Shown: in pieces, positions 1 to 9,019 of the stretch
Numbering within the stretch: position 1 is the stretch's first letter
Layout of the letters: the number at the start of each line of letters is the position of its first letter
Assembly: GCF_024227715.1 (NCBI RefSeq)
Contig: NZ_CP100448.1
Span: 2,935,655 to 2,999,654, forward strand
Direction: 5' to 3'
DNA length: 64,000 nucleotides
Source: Halomarina litorea
GTDB lineage: Archaea > Halobacteriota > Halobacteria > Halobacteriales > Haloarculaceae
Made by a program: the position numbers and the translations under genes
The notes under the pieces: model-generated
What the model was told of the DNA's origin: nothing
Databases searched by the model: none
What the model saw: the letters and a program-made list of their open reading frames with translations, nothing else

Positions 1-1
1 G

Positions 2-1180
2 GTCGCCGCCGCACTCGCCGTCTACAGCACCAACTGGATATGGCACGTCGTCGGCGAGTGGAAACCGCTCACAGACTTCAACATCTACTTCGACGCCTAC
101 CGGAGCGCACGCGCCGGCCGGAACCCCTACGACCCCGACGCCATCGGCACCGGCTTCCTCTACCACCCGTTCGTACTGACCCTCGTCGGTCTCGTCGCGT
201 CGCTGGGCCGGGCGGGGGCGGCGACCGTCTGGGTGGGGGCGAGCGCGCTGGTGTGGGTCGGGGCGCTCGCTCTCGCCATCCGCCTCGTCGACCTGCTCGG
301 AGGACACGTCCCCTCCGGGACCCGGTGGGCGCTGTTCGCGGGCGGCCTCCTGTTCGCCCCCGCATGGGACACGCTCTACGGTGGGCAGATAAACGGGTTC
401 GTGGTCGTTTCGACGCTCCTCGCCGTCTATCTCGCTGAGACCGACCGCTCACTGCTGGGCGGGAGCGCCCTCGCCCTCGCCGTGACGCTCAAGACGTCGC
501 CCGTCCTGCTGGCGGGCTACTTCGTCGGGACGCGCGACTGGCGGGCGCTTGCGGGCCTCGCCGGCGGTGTCGGCTTGTTCACGCTCCTTCCGGCGATGCA
601 GTTCTCGCCCGATATCGTCGGCCAGTACGTCGCGGCCACCGCACAACTGAGCGGGACGGTTGACGCCTTTCCGGGGAACAAGAGCCTCGCGGCGGTGACG
701 CTCCGACTCGCGGAGGCGTTCGGGTGGTCGGTAGGGACCGGGACGGCCCGACTCCTCCGGGAACTGCTCGTCGTCGGATCGGGTCTCGTACTTGGTGCGA
801 CGGCGCTCGCCCGGCCGGTTCGAACGGCGACAGCGGGGCGGTGGTTCCTCGCCGGCCTCTCGACGGCCGTCGTCGCCCTCTCGCCGCTCGTCTGGTACCA
901 CCACGGGACCCTCCTCCTGTTCCCGCTGGTCGCCCTCCTGACCGCCAGGGAGGGGTGGGTCCGCGCGGTGGGCCTGCTCGCCGCGTTCCTCGTGCAGGCC
1001 GACCGAATCGTCGAACAGGCGTTCATCGGCTGGGGCGTGCTCCCCCGGGTAGGGGTCCCGATGCTCGCCGCGCAGTTGCTCGTCCTCGTCGTCGCGTCGG
1101 GGCTGTACCTCCGGGCGTGGCGGGACGGACCGAGCGAATGGGCGTGGGCACGCTACCGTCGACTGCTGGCGCGCGAATAG
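2..1180 (+). CDS. GT87-family membrane glycosyltransferase (5' truncated)
   Basis: The reading frame is open from base 2, so the N terminus lies outside the window; about 392 residues remain. Hydrophobic segments alternate with short loops, as in polyprenyl-phosphate-dependent mannosyltransferases of family GT87 (DUF2029). Two family hallmarks are visible: an early acidic luminal loop ([15 protein letters not shown], then [17 protein letters not shown]) and a later [18 protein letters not shown] stretch, followed by LKTSPVLL. In this family the enzyme adds a sugar from a lipid-linked donor on the outer face of the membrane; acceptor and sugar cannot be read here. The methionine codon at 233 is internal, since the DFNIYFDAY motif precedes it. 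It ends 25 nt from the convergent thiolase gene. Confidence 0.8.
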   Translation, partial: VAAALAVYSTNWIWHVVGEWKPLTDFNIYFDAYRSARAGRNPYDPDAIGTGFLYHPFVLTLVGLVASLGRAGAATVWVGASALVWVGALALAIRLVDLLGGHVPSGTRWALFAGGLLFAPAWDTLYGGQINGFVVVSTLLAVYLAETDRSLLGGSALALAVTLKTSPVLLAGYFVGTRDWRALAGLAGGVGLFTLLPAMQFSPDIVGQYVAATAQLSGTVDAFPGNKSLAAVTLRLAEAFGWSVGTGTARLLRELLVVGSGLVLGATALARPVRTATAGRWFLAGLSTAVVALSPLVWYHHGTLLLFPLVALLTAREGWVRAVGLLAAFLVQADRIVEQAFIGWGVLPRVGVPMLAAQLLVLVVASGLYLRAWRDGPSEWAWARYRRLLARE

Positions 1181-1205
1181 CGGAAGAAGAAGGCGAGCGA
1201 ACTGC

Positions 1206-2336
1206 TTACCGACTGAACTCGATGGCCGCGCCCTGCCCGAAGCCGACGCACTCCGTGGCGATTCCCCGGTCGACGTCGCGCTTGATCATCTCGTGGATGA
1301 GCGTCACCGGCAGGCGGGCACCCGTCGCGCCGAGGGGGTGGCCGATGGCGATTGCGCCGCCGTTGACGTTGAACTTCTCGTCGTCGATGCCGAGTTGCTC
1401 CTGACAGTAGAGCGTCTGGGAGGCGAACGCCTCGTTCAGTTCCACGAGGTCGTAGTCGTCGATGTCGCGGCCCGTGCGTTCGAGGATGTCGCGGACGGCG
1501 GGGATGGGGCCGATGCCCATGACCTCGGGTTCGACGCCCTGCACGCTGTTGTTGCCGATTTCGGCCATGATCTCGAGGTCGTGCTCCTTCGCGAAGGCCT
1601 CGCTCGTGACGAGGAGGGCGCTCGCGCCGTCCGAGATCTGCGAGGCGTTGCCGGGCGTGACCGTCCCCTCGGACTTGAAGACTGTCGGGAGTTCGTCCAT
1701 CTTCTCGCGCGAGACGTCGTGGCGGATGCCCTCGTCCTCGGTGACCTGCTTCTCGCCGTTGTCGATGGGGACGATCTCGTCCTCGAAGCGCCCCGACTTC
1801 GTGGCCTCGCTGGCGCGCTGCTGGCTGCGGAAGGCGTAGTCGTCCTGCGCTTCCCGACTCACGTCGTAGCGCTCTGCGACCTCCTCGGCGGTCATCCCCA
1901 TCTGGAGGGCCGCGAGGTTGTAGTCCTCGTTCATGCGCGGGTGCATGGCGGTGTTCGCGCCCATCTTCACGCGGGACATGTTCTCGACGCCGCCCGCGAT
2001 GATGGCGTCGCGCTGGCCGGCACGGATGGCGTCGGAGGCGGAGATGACCGCCTGCGCCGAGGAGGCACACCAGCGGTTGATGGTCGTGCCGGGCACGGAC
2101 TCCCCGAGGTCCGAGAGGAGCGTGATGATGCGCGCGAGGTTGTTGCCCTGCTCCTCGCGTTGCTGGGCACAGCCCCACATCAGGTCGTCGACGTCGTCGC
2201 CCGAGAGGCCCGTATCGGAGAGGATCTCGTTGACGAGCGGAACCGAGAGGTCCTCGCTCCTGACGTCGGCGTAGACGCCGTCCTCCTTGCCGTGGGCGGT
2301 CCGGTACGCGCGAACGACGACGGGTGTCGTGTCCAT
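1206..2336 (-). CDS. Thiolase (acetyl-CoA C-acyltransferase)
   Basis: A 376-residue type II thiolase. The nucleophilic cysteine sits in [12 protein letters not shown] (C90); the C-terminal [17 protein letters not shown] block carries the catalytic His333, and [10 protein letters not shown] carries the second active-site Cys363. Length and motif order are those of a complete degradative or acetoacetyl-CoA thiolase. The enzyme catalyses CoA-dependent cleavage of 3-ketoacyl-CoA or the reverse Claisen condensation of two acetyl-CoA. Haloarchaea carry several paralogues serving fatty acid breakdown, polyhydroxyalkanoate or mevalonate synthesis; the sequence does not separate these roles. It stands alone, convergent with the upstream glycosyltransferase and divergent from the AAA ATPase gene. 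No SCP2/OB-fold partner gene, often paired with haloarchaeal thiolases, is adjacent. Confidence 0.93.
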   Translation of the reverse strand: MDTTPVVVRAYRTAHGKEDGVYADVRSEDLSVPLVNEILSDTGLSGDDVDDLMWGCAQQREEQGNNLARIITLLSDLGESVPGTTINRWCASSAQAVISASDAIRAGQRDAIIAGGVENMSRVKMGANTAMHPRMNEDYNLAALQMGMTAEEVAERYDVSREAQDDYAFRSQQRASEATKSGRFEDEIVPIDNGEKQVTEDEGIRHDVSREKMDELPTVFKSEGTVTPGNASQISDGASALLVTSEAFAKEHDLEIMAEIGNNSVQGVEPEVMGIGPIPAVRDILERTGRDIDDYDLVELNEAFASQTLYCQEQLGIDDEKFNVNGGAIAIGHPLGATGARLPVTLIHEMIKRDVDRGIATECVGFGQGAAIEFSR

Positions 2337-2503
2337 ACCACACCCAGCGGCCTCACGGTGTTAAACGCATCCCAACTCGCAACTAACGGAGAGGAGTTCA
2401 TCCAGCCGCCGGCCTTCCATCGACCACCGCAACGCGGGACGACGCGGGGGCCGCGAGGCGGAAGAACCGCACGGCTGCGGCGGTGTGGGTGTGCTTCGAC
2501 GGT

Positions 2504-2510
2504 CTTATAG
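2504..2510 (+). promoter_or_regulatory. TATA box of the AAA ATPase gene
   Basis: CTTATAG lies 26 nt before the ATG at 2536, the spacing expected for a leaderless haloarchaeal transcript. It argues for the start at 2536 rather than the in-frame ATG at 2485, which would lie upstream of this box. Confidence 0.6.
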
Positions 2511-2535
2511 CGCTCGCAGCAGTAATCTCCGGGAA

Positions 2536-3945
2536 ATGACCAGCCCGGCGCTCGACGTCATCGAATTCATGCTCACGGCGCACCTCTACAACGAGCACCG
2601 CGAGCTCGACCCGGGCGACCTCCCCCCGCCGTACCGACGCGCGTTCTGGAGCGCGGAGGCCGAACCCGAGCCCAACGGGACCTCCGACCGGCGCGCCCCG
2701 GGCGGTATCGAACGCCCCCTCACCATCACGGACACGACCATCACCGAGGCGACGGGCCTCGGCCACCCGTGGGATGCCGTCTCCGACCTCATGTTCACCG
2801 AGCGCAAGGACTTCTCGGGTGAGGTCTCGTTCACCGACACGGGGATGGCGGAGTCGTGGTACCGCCAGCGCACCGACGCCGACCGCGTCATGACGAATCC
2901 GGTGCTGGCGCTCCGCTTCGAGGAGGACATGGCGGACGTCGACTACGAGGTCGCCCGCGCGAACAACCGCCCCATCCACGCCGACCGGGTGTGGATCGAC
3001 TCCCTGCTCGAACAGATGTTCGACGAGGACGACGAGGAGATGCTCGACCTCGTGGAGGTCCGCGCCCCCGAGGAGGTCGAGATGACGATGGACGACCTCG
3101 TGCTCACGGACGACCAGATGGGCGAGATCAAGAAGATCATGAAGGCCATCGAGCACCGCGAGTACCTCGCGTCCATCGGCCTCCGCGAGATAGGAAAGCT
3201 CCTGTTCGTCGGCCCGCCGGGCACGGGCAAGACCTCGGTCGCGCGGGCGCTGGCCCACGAACTCGACCTGCCGTTCGTCGAGGTGAAGCTGTCGATGGTG
3301 ACGAGTCAGTACCTCGGCGAGACGGCCAAGAACGTCGATAAGGTGTTCGAGGTGGCGAAGCGACTCGCGCCGTGTATCTTCTTCATGGACGAGTTCGACT
3401 TCGTCGCGAAGACCCGCGCGAGCGACGAGCACGCGGCCATCAAGCGGGCGGTCAACACGCTGTTGAAGAGCATCGACGAGATATCGCTCGTCCGCGACGA
3501 GGTGTTGCTCATCGGCGCGACCAACCACCCGAACCAGCTCGACGCGGCGGCGTGGCGGCGCTTCGACGAGATCGTCAACTTCCCCAAACCGGACGGCGGG
3601 ATGCGCGCGGACATCCTCCGGGTCATCACCCGGCAGATGGACATCACCGAGTTCGACCCCGAGGCGCTCGCTGACCTCACGGAGGGGCTGACGGGCAGCG
3701 ACCTCCGCCTCGTCCTCCGGGAGGCGGTCCTTGACGCCCTGACCGAGGAGCGCACCACCCTGACGCAGGCCGACCTCGAGACGGCCGTCGAGGGGTTCGA
3801 GGAGCGCGACAACCTGAAGAACATGGACATGATGGACGACGGCGCGGACCTCATCGCCGGCAACGGCCACGCCGACGAGGAGGTCGACGAGGACCACGAC
3901 CACGCCGACCACGACCACGCCGACCACGGCCACAGCCACGACTGA
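2536..3945 (+). CDS. AAA ATPase with N-terminal unknown domain and His-rich tail
   Basis: A 469-residue protein. Residues 1 to about 190 form a haloarchaea-type N-terminal region I do not recognise, rich in acidic residues. The rest is one AAA module: Walker A GPPGTGKTS (226-234), Walker B CIFFMDEFD (280-288), sensor-1 GATNHPNQ (328-335) and arginine-finger region WRRFDE (340-345), followed by a small lid domain. The architecture resembles proteasome-ATPase/Cdc48-type AAA proteins but with one module and no recognisable N domain. The last 16 residues are almost entirely His, Asp and Ala (HDHADHDHADHGHSHD), a likely metal-binding tail. The stop is 3 nt before the next gene, so it is probably cotranscribed with the PhnP-like hydrolase. 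Partner and substrate are unknown. Confidence 0.9.
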   Translation: MTSPALDVIEFMLTAHLYNEHRELDPGDLPPPYRRAFWSAEAEPEPNGTSDRRAPGGIERPLTITDTTITEATGLGHPWDAVSDLMFTERKDFSGEVSFTDTGMAESWYRQRTDADRVMTNPVLALRFEEDMADVDYEVARANNRPIHADRVWIDSLLEQMFDEDDEEMLDLVEVRAPEEVEMTMDDLVLTDDQMGEIKKIMKAIEHREYLASIGLREIGKLLFVGPPGTGKTSVARALAHELDLPFVEVKLSMVTSQYLGETAKNVDKVFEVAKRLAPCIFFMDEFDFVAKTRASDEHAAIKRAVNTLLKSIDEISLVRDEVLLIGATNHPNQLDAAAWRRFDEIVNFPKPDGGMRADILRVITRQMDITEFDPEALADLTEGLTGSDLRLVLREAVLDALTEERTTLTQADLETAVEGFEERDNLKNMDMMDDGADLIAGNGHADEEVDEDHDHADHDHADHGHSHD

Positions 3946-3948
3946 CGG

Positions 3949-4773
3949 ATGGAGGTCACGCTCCTCGGCACGGGCGATACGACGGGGACGCCGACGGCGG
4001 GGTGTGACTGCGACACCTGCCGTGCCGCCGAGGAGCGTGGCGTGGAGCGCTCGCGGTTCTCGGTCCACGTCCGCAACGAACGGACCGACGAGTCCCTCCT
4101 GCTCGATTTCAGCCCCGACTTTCGCTACCAGTTCCTCCGCGACGACCCGCCCCTGCCGGACGCCGCCGTCGTCACGCACATCCACTTCGACCACCTCGAC
4201 GGCCTCGGGAACGTCTACCGCCTGCTCGACTCCCTCCCGGTCCACGCCGCCGACGAGACGGACCCGAAGACCGGCGAGAGCGTCGCGGGGACGGTGTCGA
4301 GCAAGTTCGACTACCTCGACCGCATCAGCGTCCACCCCGAGGCCCCCTTCGAACCCTTCGATGTCTGCGGGTTCGAGGTGACCCTCGTCCCCGTCGACCA
4401 CCCGCCGCTGGTCTGCTACGGGCTGACCGTCGAGGACCCCGAGACGGGCGCGAAACTCGCGCTCTCGGGGGACACGAGCTACGACGTGCCGCCCGACTCC
4501 CGCGAGCGGTTGGCGGGCGCGGACCTCCTGTTGGCGGACGGCATCGTCCCCGCGCGCCTCTGCGAGTACCACCCGCTCGGCGGGAGCCACGAGGACGGCG
4601 AGGGCGTCCCGCGGACCTTCGGCACCAAGCACATGACCTTCGAGGGGGCGCGGGCGCTGGCCGACGACCTCGACGCGAGCGAGTACCGACTCGTCCACGT
4701 CTCACACTTCCCGACGCCGGAGGAGGCGTTCGGCGACGACCTCGCGGTCGACGGCGAGACGTTCACGCTGTAG
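3949..4773 (+). CDS. PhnP-like MBL-fold metal-dependent phosphodiesterase/hydrolase
   Basis: A 274-residue metallo-beta-lactamase-fold protein. The start LLGTGDTTGTPTAGCDCDTC, with its Cys cluster, and the metal motif HIHFDHLDG match the layout of PhnP, the cyclic phosphodiesterase of the C-P lyase pathway, and of related tRNase Z-like hydrolases. Further ligands are likely in VPVDHPP, SGDTSYD and the C-terminal VHVSHFP. No other phn genes are near, so a phosphonate role is not implied; haloarchaea have several such stand-alone hydrolases. It begins 3 nt after the AAA ATPase stop and is followed by a phosphoribosyltransferase gene, so the three may act together, possibly in nucleotide or ribosyl-phosphate turnover (inference only). 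Confidence 0.85.
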   Translation: MEVTLLGTGDTTGTPTAGCDCDTCRAAEERGVERSRFSVHVRNERTDESLLLDFSPDFRYQFLRDDPPLPDAAVVTHIHFDHLDGLGNVYRLLDSLPVHAADETDPKTGESVAGTVSSKFDYLDRISVHPEAPFEPFDVCGFEVTLVPVDHPPLVCYGLTVEDPETGAKLALSGDTSYDVPPDSRERLAGADLLLADGIVPARLCEYHPLGGSHEDGEGVPRTFGTKHMTFEGARALADDLDASEYRLVHVSHFPTPEEAFGDDLAVDGETFTL

Positions 4774-4842
4774 GGTCGGTCACGGGTGGAGACCCGACGC
4801 CACCGCCGGAGACGCTACGTCCGCACCCGCCCTCAGGAGCGT

Positions 4843-5349
4843 ATGCACTATCGCTACTACCACGAGCGCCTGAACACGGACGCCATCGGGCGCTACGACG
4901 TGACGCCCCTGTTCGCCGACGGGGAGGTCTTCGCGAACCTCGTGGAGGACCTCCTCGCGCCCGCGCCCGAGGCCACCACCCACGTCGTCGGCATCGAGGC
5001 ACTCGGGTTCGTCCTCGGCGGGGCCGTCGCCCGCGCGGGCGGGTTCGGCTTCGTCCCGGTCAGGAAGGGCGGGAAGCTTCCACTCCGCGACGAGGAGGTC
5101 CTCCGCCGGTCGCTGACGGACTACTCGGGCGAACGGAAGACGCTCGAACTCGCCCGTGCCCTCGTCGACGGCGGCACGCGGGCGTTTCTCGTCGACGACT
5201 GGGTAGAGACCGGCGCGCAGATGACGGCCGCGACGGACCTCGTCGAACGCGCTGGGGGCGAGGTGGTCGGTGTGAGCGTCCTCCGGGCACACCGCGACGA
5301 GCGGACGCGGGACCTCTTCGAGCGATACGACGTCCACACCATCGGGTGA
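4843..5349 (+). CDS. Phosphoribosyltransferase family protein (Apt-like)
   Basis: A 168-residue type I PRTase. It follows adenine phosphoribosyltransferase in order: VVGIEALGFVLGGAVA, GFVPVRKGGKLP, and the PRPP loop AFLVDDWVETGAQMTAA. The PRPP loop is altered (DDWVETGAQ instead of the usual DD-x-x-x-TGGT), so binding of PRPP may be weakened or regulatory. ATG 4843 gives a start immediately before the conserved region; an in-frame ATG at 4786 would add 19 basic residues that look untranslated. Same strand as the PhnP-like gene, 69 nt downstream. Possible roles are purine salvage or a PRPP-responsive function; I cannot choose. Confidence 0.85.
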   Translation: MHYRYYHERLNTDAIGRYDVTPLFADGEVFANLVEDLLAPAPEATTHVVGIEALGFVLGGAVARAGGFGFVPVRKGGKLPLRDEEVLRRSLTDYSGERKTLELARALVDGGTRAFLVDDWVETGAQMTAATDLVERAGGEVVGVSVLRAHRDERTRDLFERYDVHTIG

Positions 5350-5360
5350 GCGGGGCGTGG

Positions 5361-6323
5361 TCAGCGAAACCGGTCGAGGCCGGACTGCCGGTGCGCGACG
5401 CCCGCCGGGTCGCGCACCCACGGTGAGTGACGGGCCCGGTGCGCGTCGACGTCCACCGCCGGGGCGGGCGGCCCGTCACTCGTCGGGGACGCACACGAAC
5501 ACGGGTCCGGCCCGCCCACGATGCGCCCCTCGCGGGGACAGAAGGGGACGCCGCCGACGCCCGCTACCGGGCGGTCCTCGACGTGCGGGCAGTCGGGGAA
5601 CGAGACGCGCCAGCCCTTCCCGTAGGCGCGTTCGGCCACCCGGCGTCGGAGGCGGGGCTTCTCGCTCGCGGGGACGACGACTACGTCCGTCCGCGTCGGC
5701 GTCTCCTCGACCACCTCGACGCCCGCCGCCCCCGAATCGAGGGGCGTCGCCTCCCGAACCACCTCGTACTCCCCGGTGTCGGCGTCGACGCGCCAGACGC
5801 CGACCACCTCGGGGATGCGATTCAGGTGCGCGCCCGTGACGTAGGACTCGGTGGCGAGGACCACCTCGTCGAGGACGCCGAGCGAGACGTCCTTTCGCAG
5901 TTGGGTGGTCAGGTCGCCGGGCGAGGAGAGGTCGGGCTTGTTCTCGATGCCGACGAGGCGAGAGAACCACCCCTCGGGGTAGCGCGTCGTCTGGCGGACG
6001 TACTCGCGCCCGCCGCGCCGTTCGCGTTCGAAAAAGCCCACCTCGACGGCCCGGTCGACCACCTCGCGGGCGTACTCCGGCGAGTAGTCCAGACAGTCCC
6101 TCCAGAACCGCGCGCGCCCGGTGCCCACGTCGGCCGCGATGGCCGCGTCGGGGATGATCTCGGCCGTGATGCGCGTCCGCGCGTCGAACTCGGGGCCGGG
6201 GTCGACGACCACCGTATCGACCACCCGCCGACCCCGCGTGCCGGTCCCGAGTTGGCGCGCGACGAGGTGGCCCTCGCTCTCCAGACGGGCACACAGCGCC
6301 ATCTCGAAGGCGAACTCGCGCAC
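5361..6323 (-). CDS. DUF5787-like haloarchaeal protein, possible PD-(D/E)XK fold
   Basis: A 320-residue protein of a haloarchaeal family I believe is DUF5787. The layout suggests a restriction-endonuclease-like core: a strand ending in Asp36 (RRVVDTVVVD), then much later VGIENKPDL with Glu127-x-Lys129, the ExK signature, followed by a helix containing DLTTQLRKDV and a hydrophobic strand (DEVVLATESYV). A basic stretch and a C-terminal cysteine group (FPDCPHVEDRP, PFCPREGRIV, PCSC) could bind zinc. Function is unproven; nuclease activity is inference from these residues. It is convergent with the phosphoribosyltransferase gene, with 11 nt between stops. Confidence 0.75.
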   Translation of the reverse strand: MREFAFEMALCARLESEGHLVARQLGTGTRGRRVVDTVVVDPGPEFDARTRITAEIIPDAAIAADVGTGRARFWRDCLDYSPEYAREVVDRAVEVGFFERERRGGREYVRQTTRYPEGWFSRLVGIENKPDLSSPGDLTTQLRKDVSLGVLDEVVLATESYVTGAHLNRIPEVVGVWRVDADTGEYEVVREATPLDSGAAGVEVVEETPTRTDVVVVPASEKPRLRRRVAERAYGKGWRVSFPDCPHVEDRPVAGVGGVPFCPREGRIVGGPDPCSCASPTSDGPPAPAVDVDAHRARHSPWVRDPAGVAHRQSGLDRFR

Positions 6324-6412
6324 GGCGGAGGTAGGGAGGTCGGCGAGAAAAGGGCCGCGCTCGGCGGCGGCGGGCCGCTCCCGACGGCCGACGCCCGGGA
6401 CGCCGGGCCGCC

Positions 6413-6541
6413 CTACGAGTCGACCGTCTCGGTACTGACGGGAATCTCCATCCCCGACGGTTCGTCCTCCGCGCTCCGACGTGCGAGCAACCCCAGTGCG
6501 CCGAGGGCCACCAGCACCCCGACCGGACGCAGACGTGTCAT
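6413..6541 (-). CDS. Small single-helix membrane protein (42 aa)
   Basis: An ORF of 42 residues starting at ATG 6541 and ending with TAG at 6413. The protein has a basic start (MTRLRPVG), one hydrophobic helix (VLVALGALGLLA), an RR stop-transfer pair and an acidic tail ending TVDS. Small haloarchaeal proteins of this plan are common and often missed. It precedes the DUF5787-like gene by 89 nt on the same strand and could share its transcript. No function can be assigned. Confidence 0.5.
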   Translation of the reverse strand: MTRLRPVGVLVALGALGLLARRSAEDEPSGMEIPVSTETVDS

Positions 6542-6731
6542 GTTCTCCCGCACGGAACCCCCGCTAATAGTCGTTCTGCCGCCGTCTGACGTCCGTTCGA
6601 CGGCCGTCGTTCACCACTGCACGTTCGGGAGTGTCAGGTCGAGAGTCAGTTTCTCGGGGTCGGTCCGCACTGGTTCCCGCTCGCATGCGCTCTACTCCCG
6701 TTCGCTCGCTCTGCTCGCTCACGGGAATCGC

Positions 6732-6750
6732 GTGAGAACGGAGTTCTCAC
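6732..6750. repeat. Perfect 8-bp inverted repeat upstream of eif2g
   Basis: GTGAGAAC, a 3-nt spacer, then GTTCTCAC. It lies in the 300-bp gap before eif2g together with degenerate GCTCGCTC/GAGCG strings typical of haloarchaeal intergenic DNA. It is about 50 bp upstream of the TATA box. It may be a regulatory dyad or part of a dispersed intergenic repeat family. Confidence 0.45.
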
Positions 6751-6800
6751 TGATTCTGTGTCCCTCCCTCGCTACGCTCGGTCGCTCCACAGAACAGCAA

Positions 6801-6808
6801 CTTTAAAT
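6801..6808 (+). promoter_or_regulatory. TATA box for the eif2g cluster
   Basis: CTTTAAAT, a strong TATA match in otherwise GC-rich DNA, about 36 nt before the eif2g ATG at 6844, giving a 5' leader of roughly 10 nt. It probably drives the eif2g-PIN-rpo7-spt4-coaE-like run of genes. Confidence 0.65.
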
Positions 6809-6843
6809 CCATCACGGGATGACTTCCCCCTATTACTCTCGAC

Positions 6844-8076
6844 ATGACAGGGAACACCCGACAACCGGAGGTGAACATCGGTCTCGTTGGCCACGTCGAC
6901 CACGGTAAGACGACGCTGGTGCAGGCGCTGAGTGGCGAGTGGACCGACCAGCACTCCGAGGAGATGAAACGCGGAATCTCGATTCGCCTCGGCTACGCCG
7001 ACGCGACGTTCCGACGGTGCCCTGGCATGGACGAGCCGGAGTGTTACACCGTCGAGGAGGAGTGCCCGAACGGCGAACCGAGCGAGCACCTGCGCACGGT
7101 GTCGTTCGTCGACGCCCCGGGCCACGAGACGCTGATGGCGACGATGCTCTCGGGCGCGTCCATGATGGACGGCGCAGTCCTGCTGGTGGCGGCCAACGAA
7201 CCCGTCCCGCAGGCCCAGACCGCAGAACACCTGATGGCGCTCGACATCATCGGCATCGACAACATCGTCATCGCCCAGAACAAGGTCGACCTCGTCGACA
7301 CCGACCAGGCTCGCCGCAACTACGAGCAGATACAGGAGTTCGTCGAGGGCACGGTGGCCGAGGACGCCCCCGTGGTGCCCATCTCGGCCCAGCAGGAGGT
7401 CAACATGGACCTCCTCATGCAGGCCATCGAGGAGGCCATCCCGACGCCCGAACGCGACCCGGACGCCGACGCGCGGATGCAGGTCGCCCGCTCGTTCGAC
7501 ATCAACCGCCCCGGCACGACGTTCGACAAACTGATGGGCGGCGTCCTCGGGGGTAGCCTCACGCAGGGTCGCCTCCACGTCGACGACGAGATAGAGCTCC
7601 GACCGGGCCGACAGGTCGAGGAGGGCGGCCAGACGGAGTACCGCCCCATCACGACCACGATTCGGTCGCTGCAGGCCGGCGGCGACCTGCTGGACGAGGT
7701 GGGTCCCGGTGGCCTGCTGGGCGTCGGGACGGGCCTCGACCCCTCGCTGACGAAGGGCGACGCGCTGGCCGGACAGGTCGCCGGACCGCCGGGCAGTCTC
7801 CCGCCCGCGTGGAACGCCTTCGAGATGGACGTCGAACTGCTCGACCGACTCGTCGGGAGCGAGGACGACATCGAGCCCATCTCGACGGGCGAACCGCTCA
7901 TGCTCACGGTCAACACGGCCACGACGGTCGGGTCGGTCACGAGTGCCCGCGAGGGCGAGGCGGAGGTGCAGTTGAAGCGACCCGTCTGTGCGGCCGAGGG
8001 CGCGAAAATCGCCATCAACCGCCGGGTCGGGACGCGCTGGCGGCTCATCGGCGTCGGGACGCTGACGGGAGAATAG
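6844..8076 (+). CDS. eif2g: Translation initiation factor aIF2 subunit gamma
   Basis: A 410-residue GTPase that, with aIF2 alpha and beta, carries initiator Met-tRNA to the ribosome. The G domain shows G1 GHVDHGKT (16-23), G3 DAPGH (90-94) and G4 NKVD (146-149), with a Cys-containing insertion around residues 59-74 where the zinc knuckle sits in this family. Domains II and III follow (about 205-410), as in EF-Tu. Length is normal for archaea. It opens a conserved archaeal cluster with tight spacing (the next gene starts 7 nt later) and has a good TATA box 36 nt upstream. Confidence 0.98.
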   Translation: MTGNTRQPEVNIGLVGHVDHGKTTLVQALSGEWTDQHSEEMKRGISIRLGYADATFRRCPGMDEPECYTVEEECPNGEPSEHLRTVSFVDAPGHETLMATMLSGASMMDGAVLLVAANEPVPQAQTAEHLMALDIIGIDNIVIAQNKVDLVDTDQARRNYEQIQEFVEGTVAEDAPVVPISAQQEVNMDLLMQAIEEAIPTPERDPDADARMQVARSFDINRPGTTFDKLMGGVLGGSLTQGRLHVDDEIELRPGRQVEEGGQTEYRPITTTIRSLQAGGDLLDEVGPGGLLGVGTGLDPSLTKGDALAGQVAGPPGSLPPAWNAFEMDVELLDRLVGSEDDIEPISTGEPLMLTVNTATTVGSVTSAREGEAEVQLKRPVCAAEGAKIAINRRVGTRWRLIGVGTLTGE

Positions 8077-8083
8077 GGACGCT

Positions 8084-8446
8084 ATGCGAGTCGCCATGGA
8101 CACCAGCGCGCTGATGTTGCCGGTCGAGGCCGGCGTCCGCGTGTTCGACGAACTCGACCGCCTGCTCGGCACGTACGAGTGTGTCGTGCCGCGCGCGGTG
8201 CTCCTGGAACTCGAGAAGCTCTCGGCGGGCGGCGGCGAGGAGGCGACGGCCGCGTCGGTCGGTCGCGACCTCGCCGAGCGGTGTGAAGCGGTCGAGACGG
8301 AGGCGACGTACGCCGACGACGCGCTCGTCGAACTCGCCGAACGCGGCGCGTGCGACTACGTGGTCACGAACGACGGCCCCCTGCGTGACCGCCTCCCCGT
8401 CGAAGCAATCGGTATAAGGGGCCGGAACAAACTCGAAATCCACTAG
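8084..8446 (+). CDS. PIN-domain protein (Fcf1/VapC9-like nuclease)
   Basis: A 120-residue PIN domain. Acidic active-site residues are visible: Asp6 in AMDTSAL, Glu42/Glu44 in LLELEKL, Asp78/Asp79 (YADDAL) and Asp97 in VVTNDGPL. PIN domains are Mg-dependent RNases. The gene sits between eif2g and rpo7 with 7-nt and 1-nt spacing, a syntenic position in haloarchaea, which argues for an RNA-processing job (rRNA maturation type) rather than a mobile toxin; there is no adjacent antitoxin gene. Confidence 0.9.
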   Translation: MRVAMDTSALMLPVEAGVRVFDELDRLLGTYECVVPRAVLLELEKLSAGGGEEATAASVGRDLAERCEAVETEATYADDALVELAERGACDYVVTNDGPLRDRLPVEAIGIRGRNKLEIH

Positions 8447-8447
8447 A

Positions 8448-9017
8448 ATGTACAAGAGGGTCAGACTACGCGACACGGTCGAGGTGCCCCCGCGGTTCCT
8501 CGCGGATGTCTCGGACCAGTTGGTGAAGGAACTCCTGCAGGACAAACTCGAAGGGCGGGTGGACGAGGACGTCGGGTCCATCGTCTCCGTCGTCGACGTC
8601 GTCGACATCGGCGACGGGTCGGTGCTGCCCGGTCAACCCGGCGTCTTCTACAACGCGACGTTCGACGCGCTCACCTTCGACCCCCAGATGCAGGAGGTCG
8701 TCGACGGCGAGATCGTCGAGGTCGTCAACTTCGGGGCGTTCGTCGGTATCGGCCCCGTCGACGGCCTGCTCCACGTCTCGCAGATCTCCGACGAGTACCT
8801 CGCGTTCGACGAGGAGGGCCAGCAACTCGCCTCCCGCGAGTCCAATCAGGCCATCGGCGTCGGGGACGCGGTCCGCGCGCGCATCGTCACGAAGAGCATC
8901 GACGAGCGCAACCCGCGGGACTCGAAGATCGGGCTGACCGCGAAACAGCCCGGGCTGGGCAAGCACGGCTGGCTCAAGAAGAAACGCGAGCAGGAAGAAG
9001 CCACGGCGGGTGAGTGA
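8448..9017 (+). CDS. rpo7: RNA polymerase subunit Rpo7 (RpoE')
   Basis: A 189-residue archaeal RNA polymerase stalk subunit, orthologous to eukaryotic Rpb7. The N-terminal tip domain (MYKRVRLRDTVEVPP) is followed from about residue 80 by an S1/OB RNA-binding domain with GEIVEVVNFGAFVGIGPVDG and LLHVSQISDEY. It pairs with Rpo4 and binds nascent RNA. The start lies 1 nt after the PIN gene stop; spt4 follows with 2 nt between stop and start, so translation is probably coupled. Confidence 0.97.
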   Translation: MYKRVRLRDTVEVPPRFLADVSDQLVKELLQDKLEGRVDEDVGSIVSVVDVVDIGDGSVLPGQPGVFYNATFDALTFDPQMQEVVDGEIVEVVNFGAFVGIGPVDGLLHVSQISDEYLAFDEEGQQLASRESNQAIGVGDAVRARIVTKSIDERNPRDSKIGLTAKQPGLGKHGWLKKKREQEEATAGE

Positions 9018-9019
9018 CG

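Noticed and set aside
3893-3942. CAC-GAC/GCC repeated triplets as a candidate repeat element.
   Set aside because: They encode the His-rich tail in the proper frame of the AAA gene; an ordinary coding repeat.
2398-4698. A 766-codon open frame on the minus strand opposite the AAA ATPase and hydrolase genes.
   Set aside because: High GC opens antisense frames. It overlaps two genes with clear domain motifs and its own protein has no recognisable domain, only Arg/Val/Asp-rich sequence.
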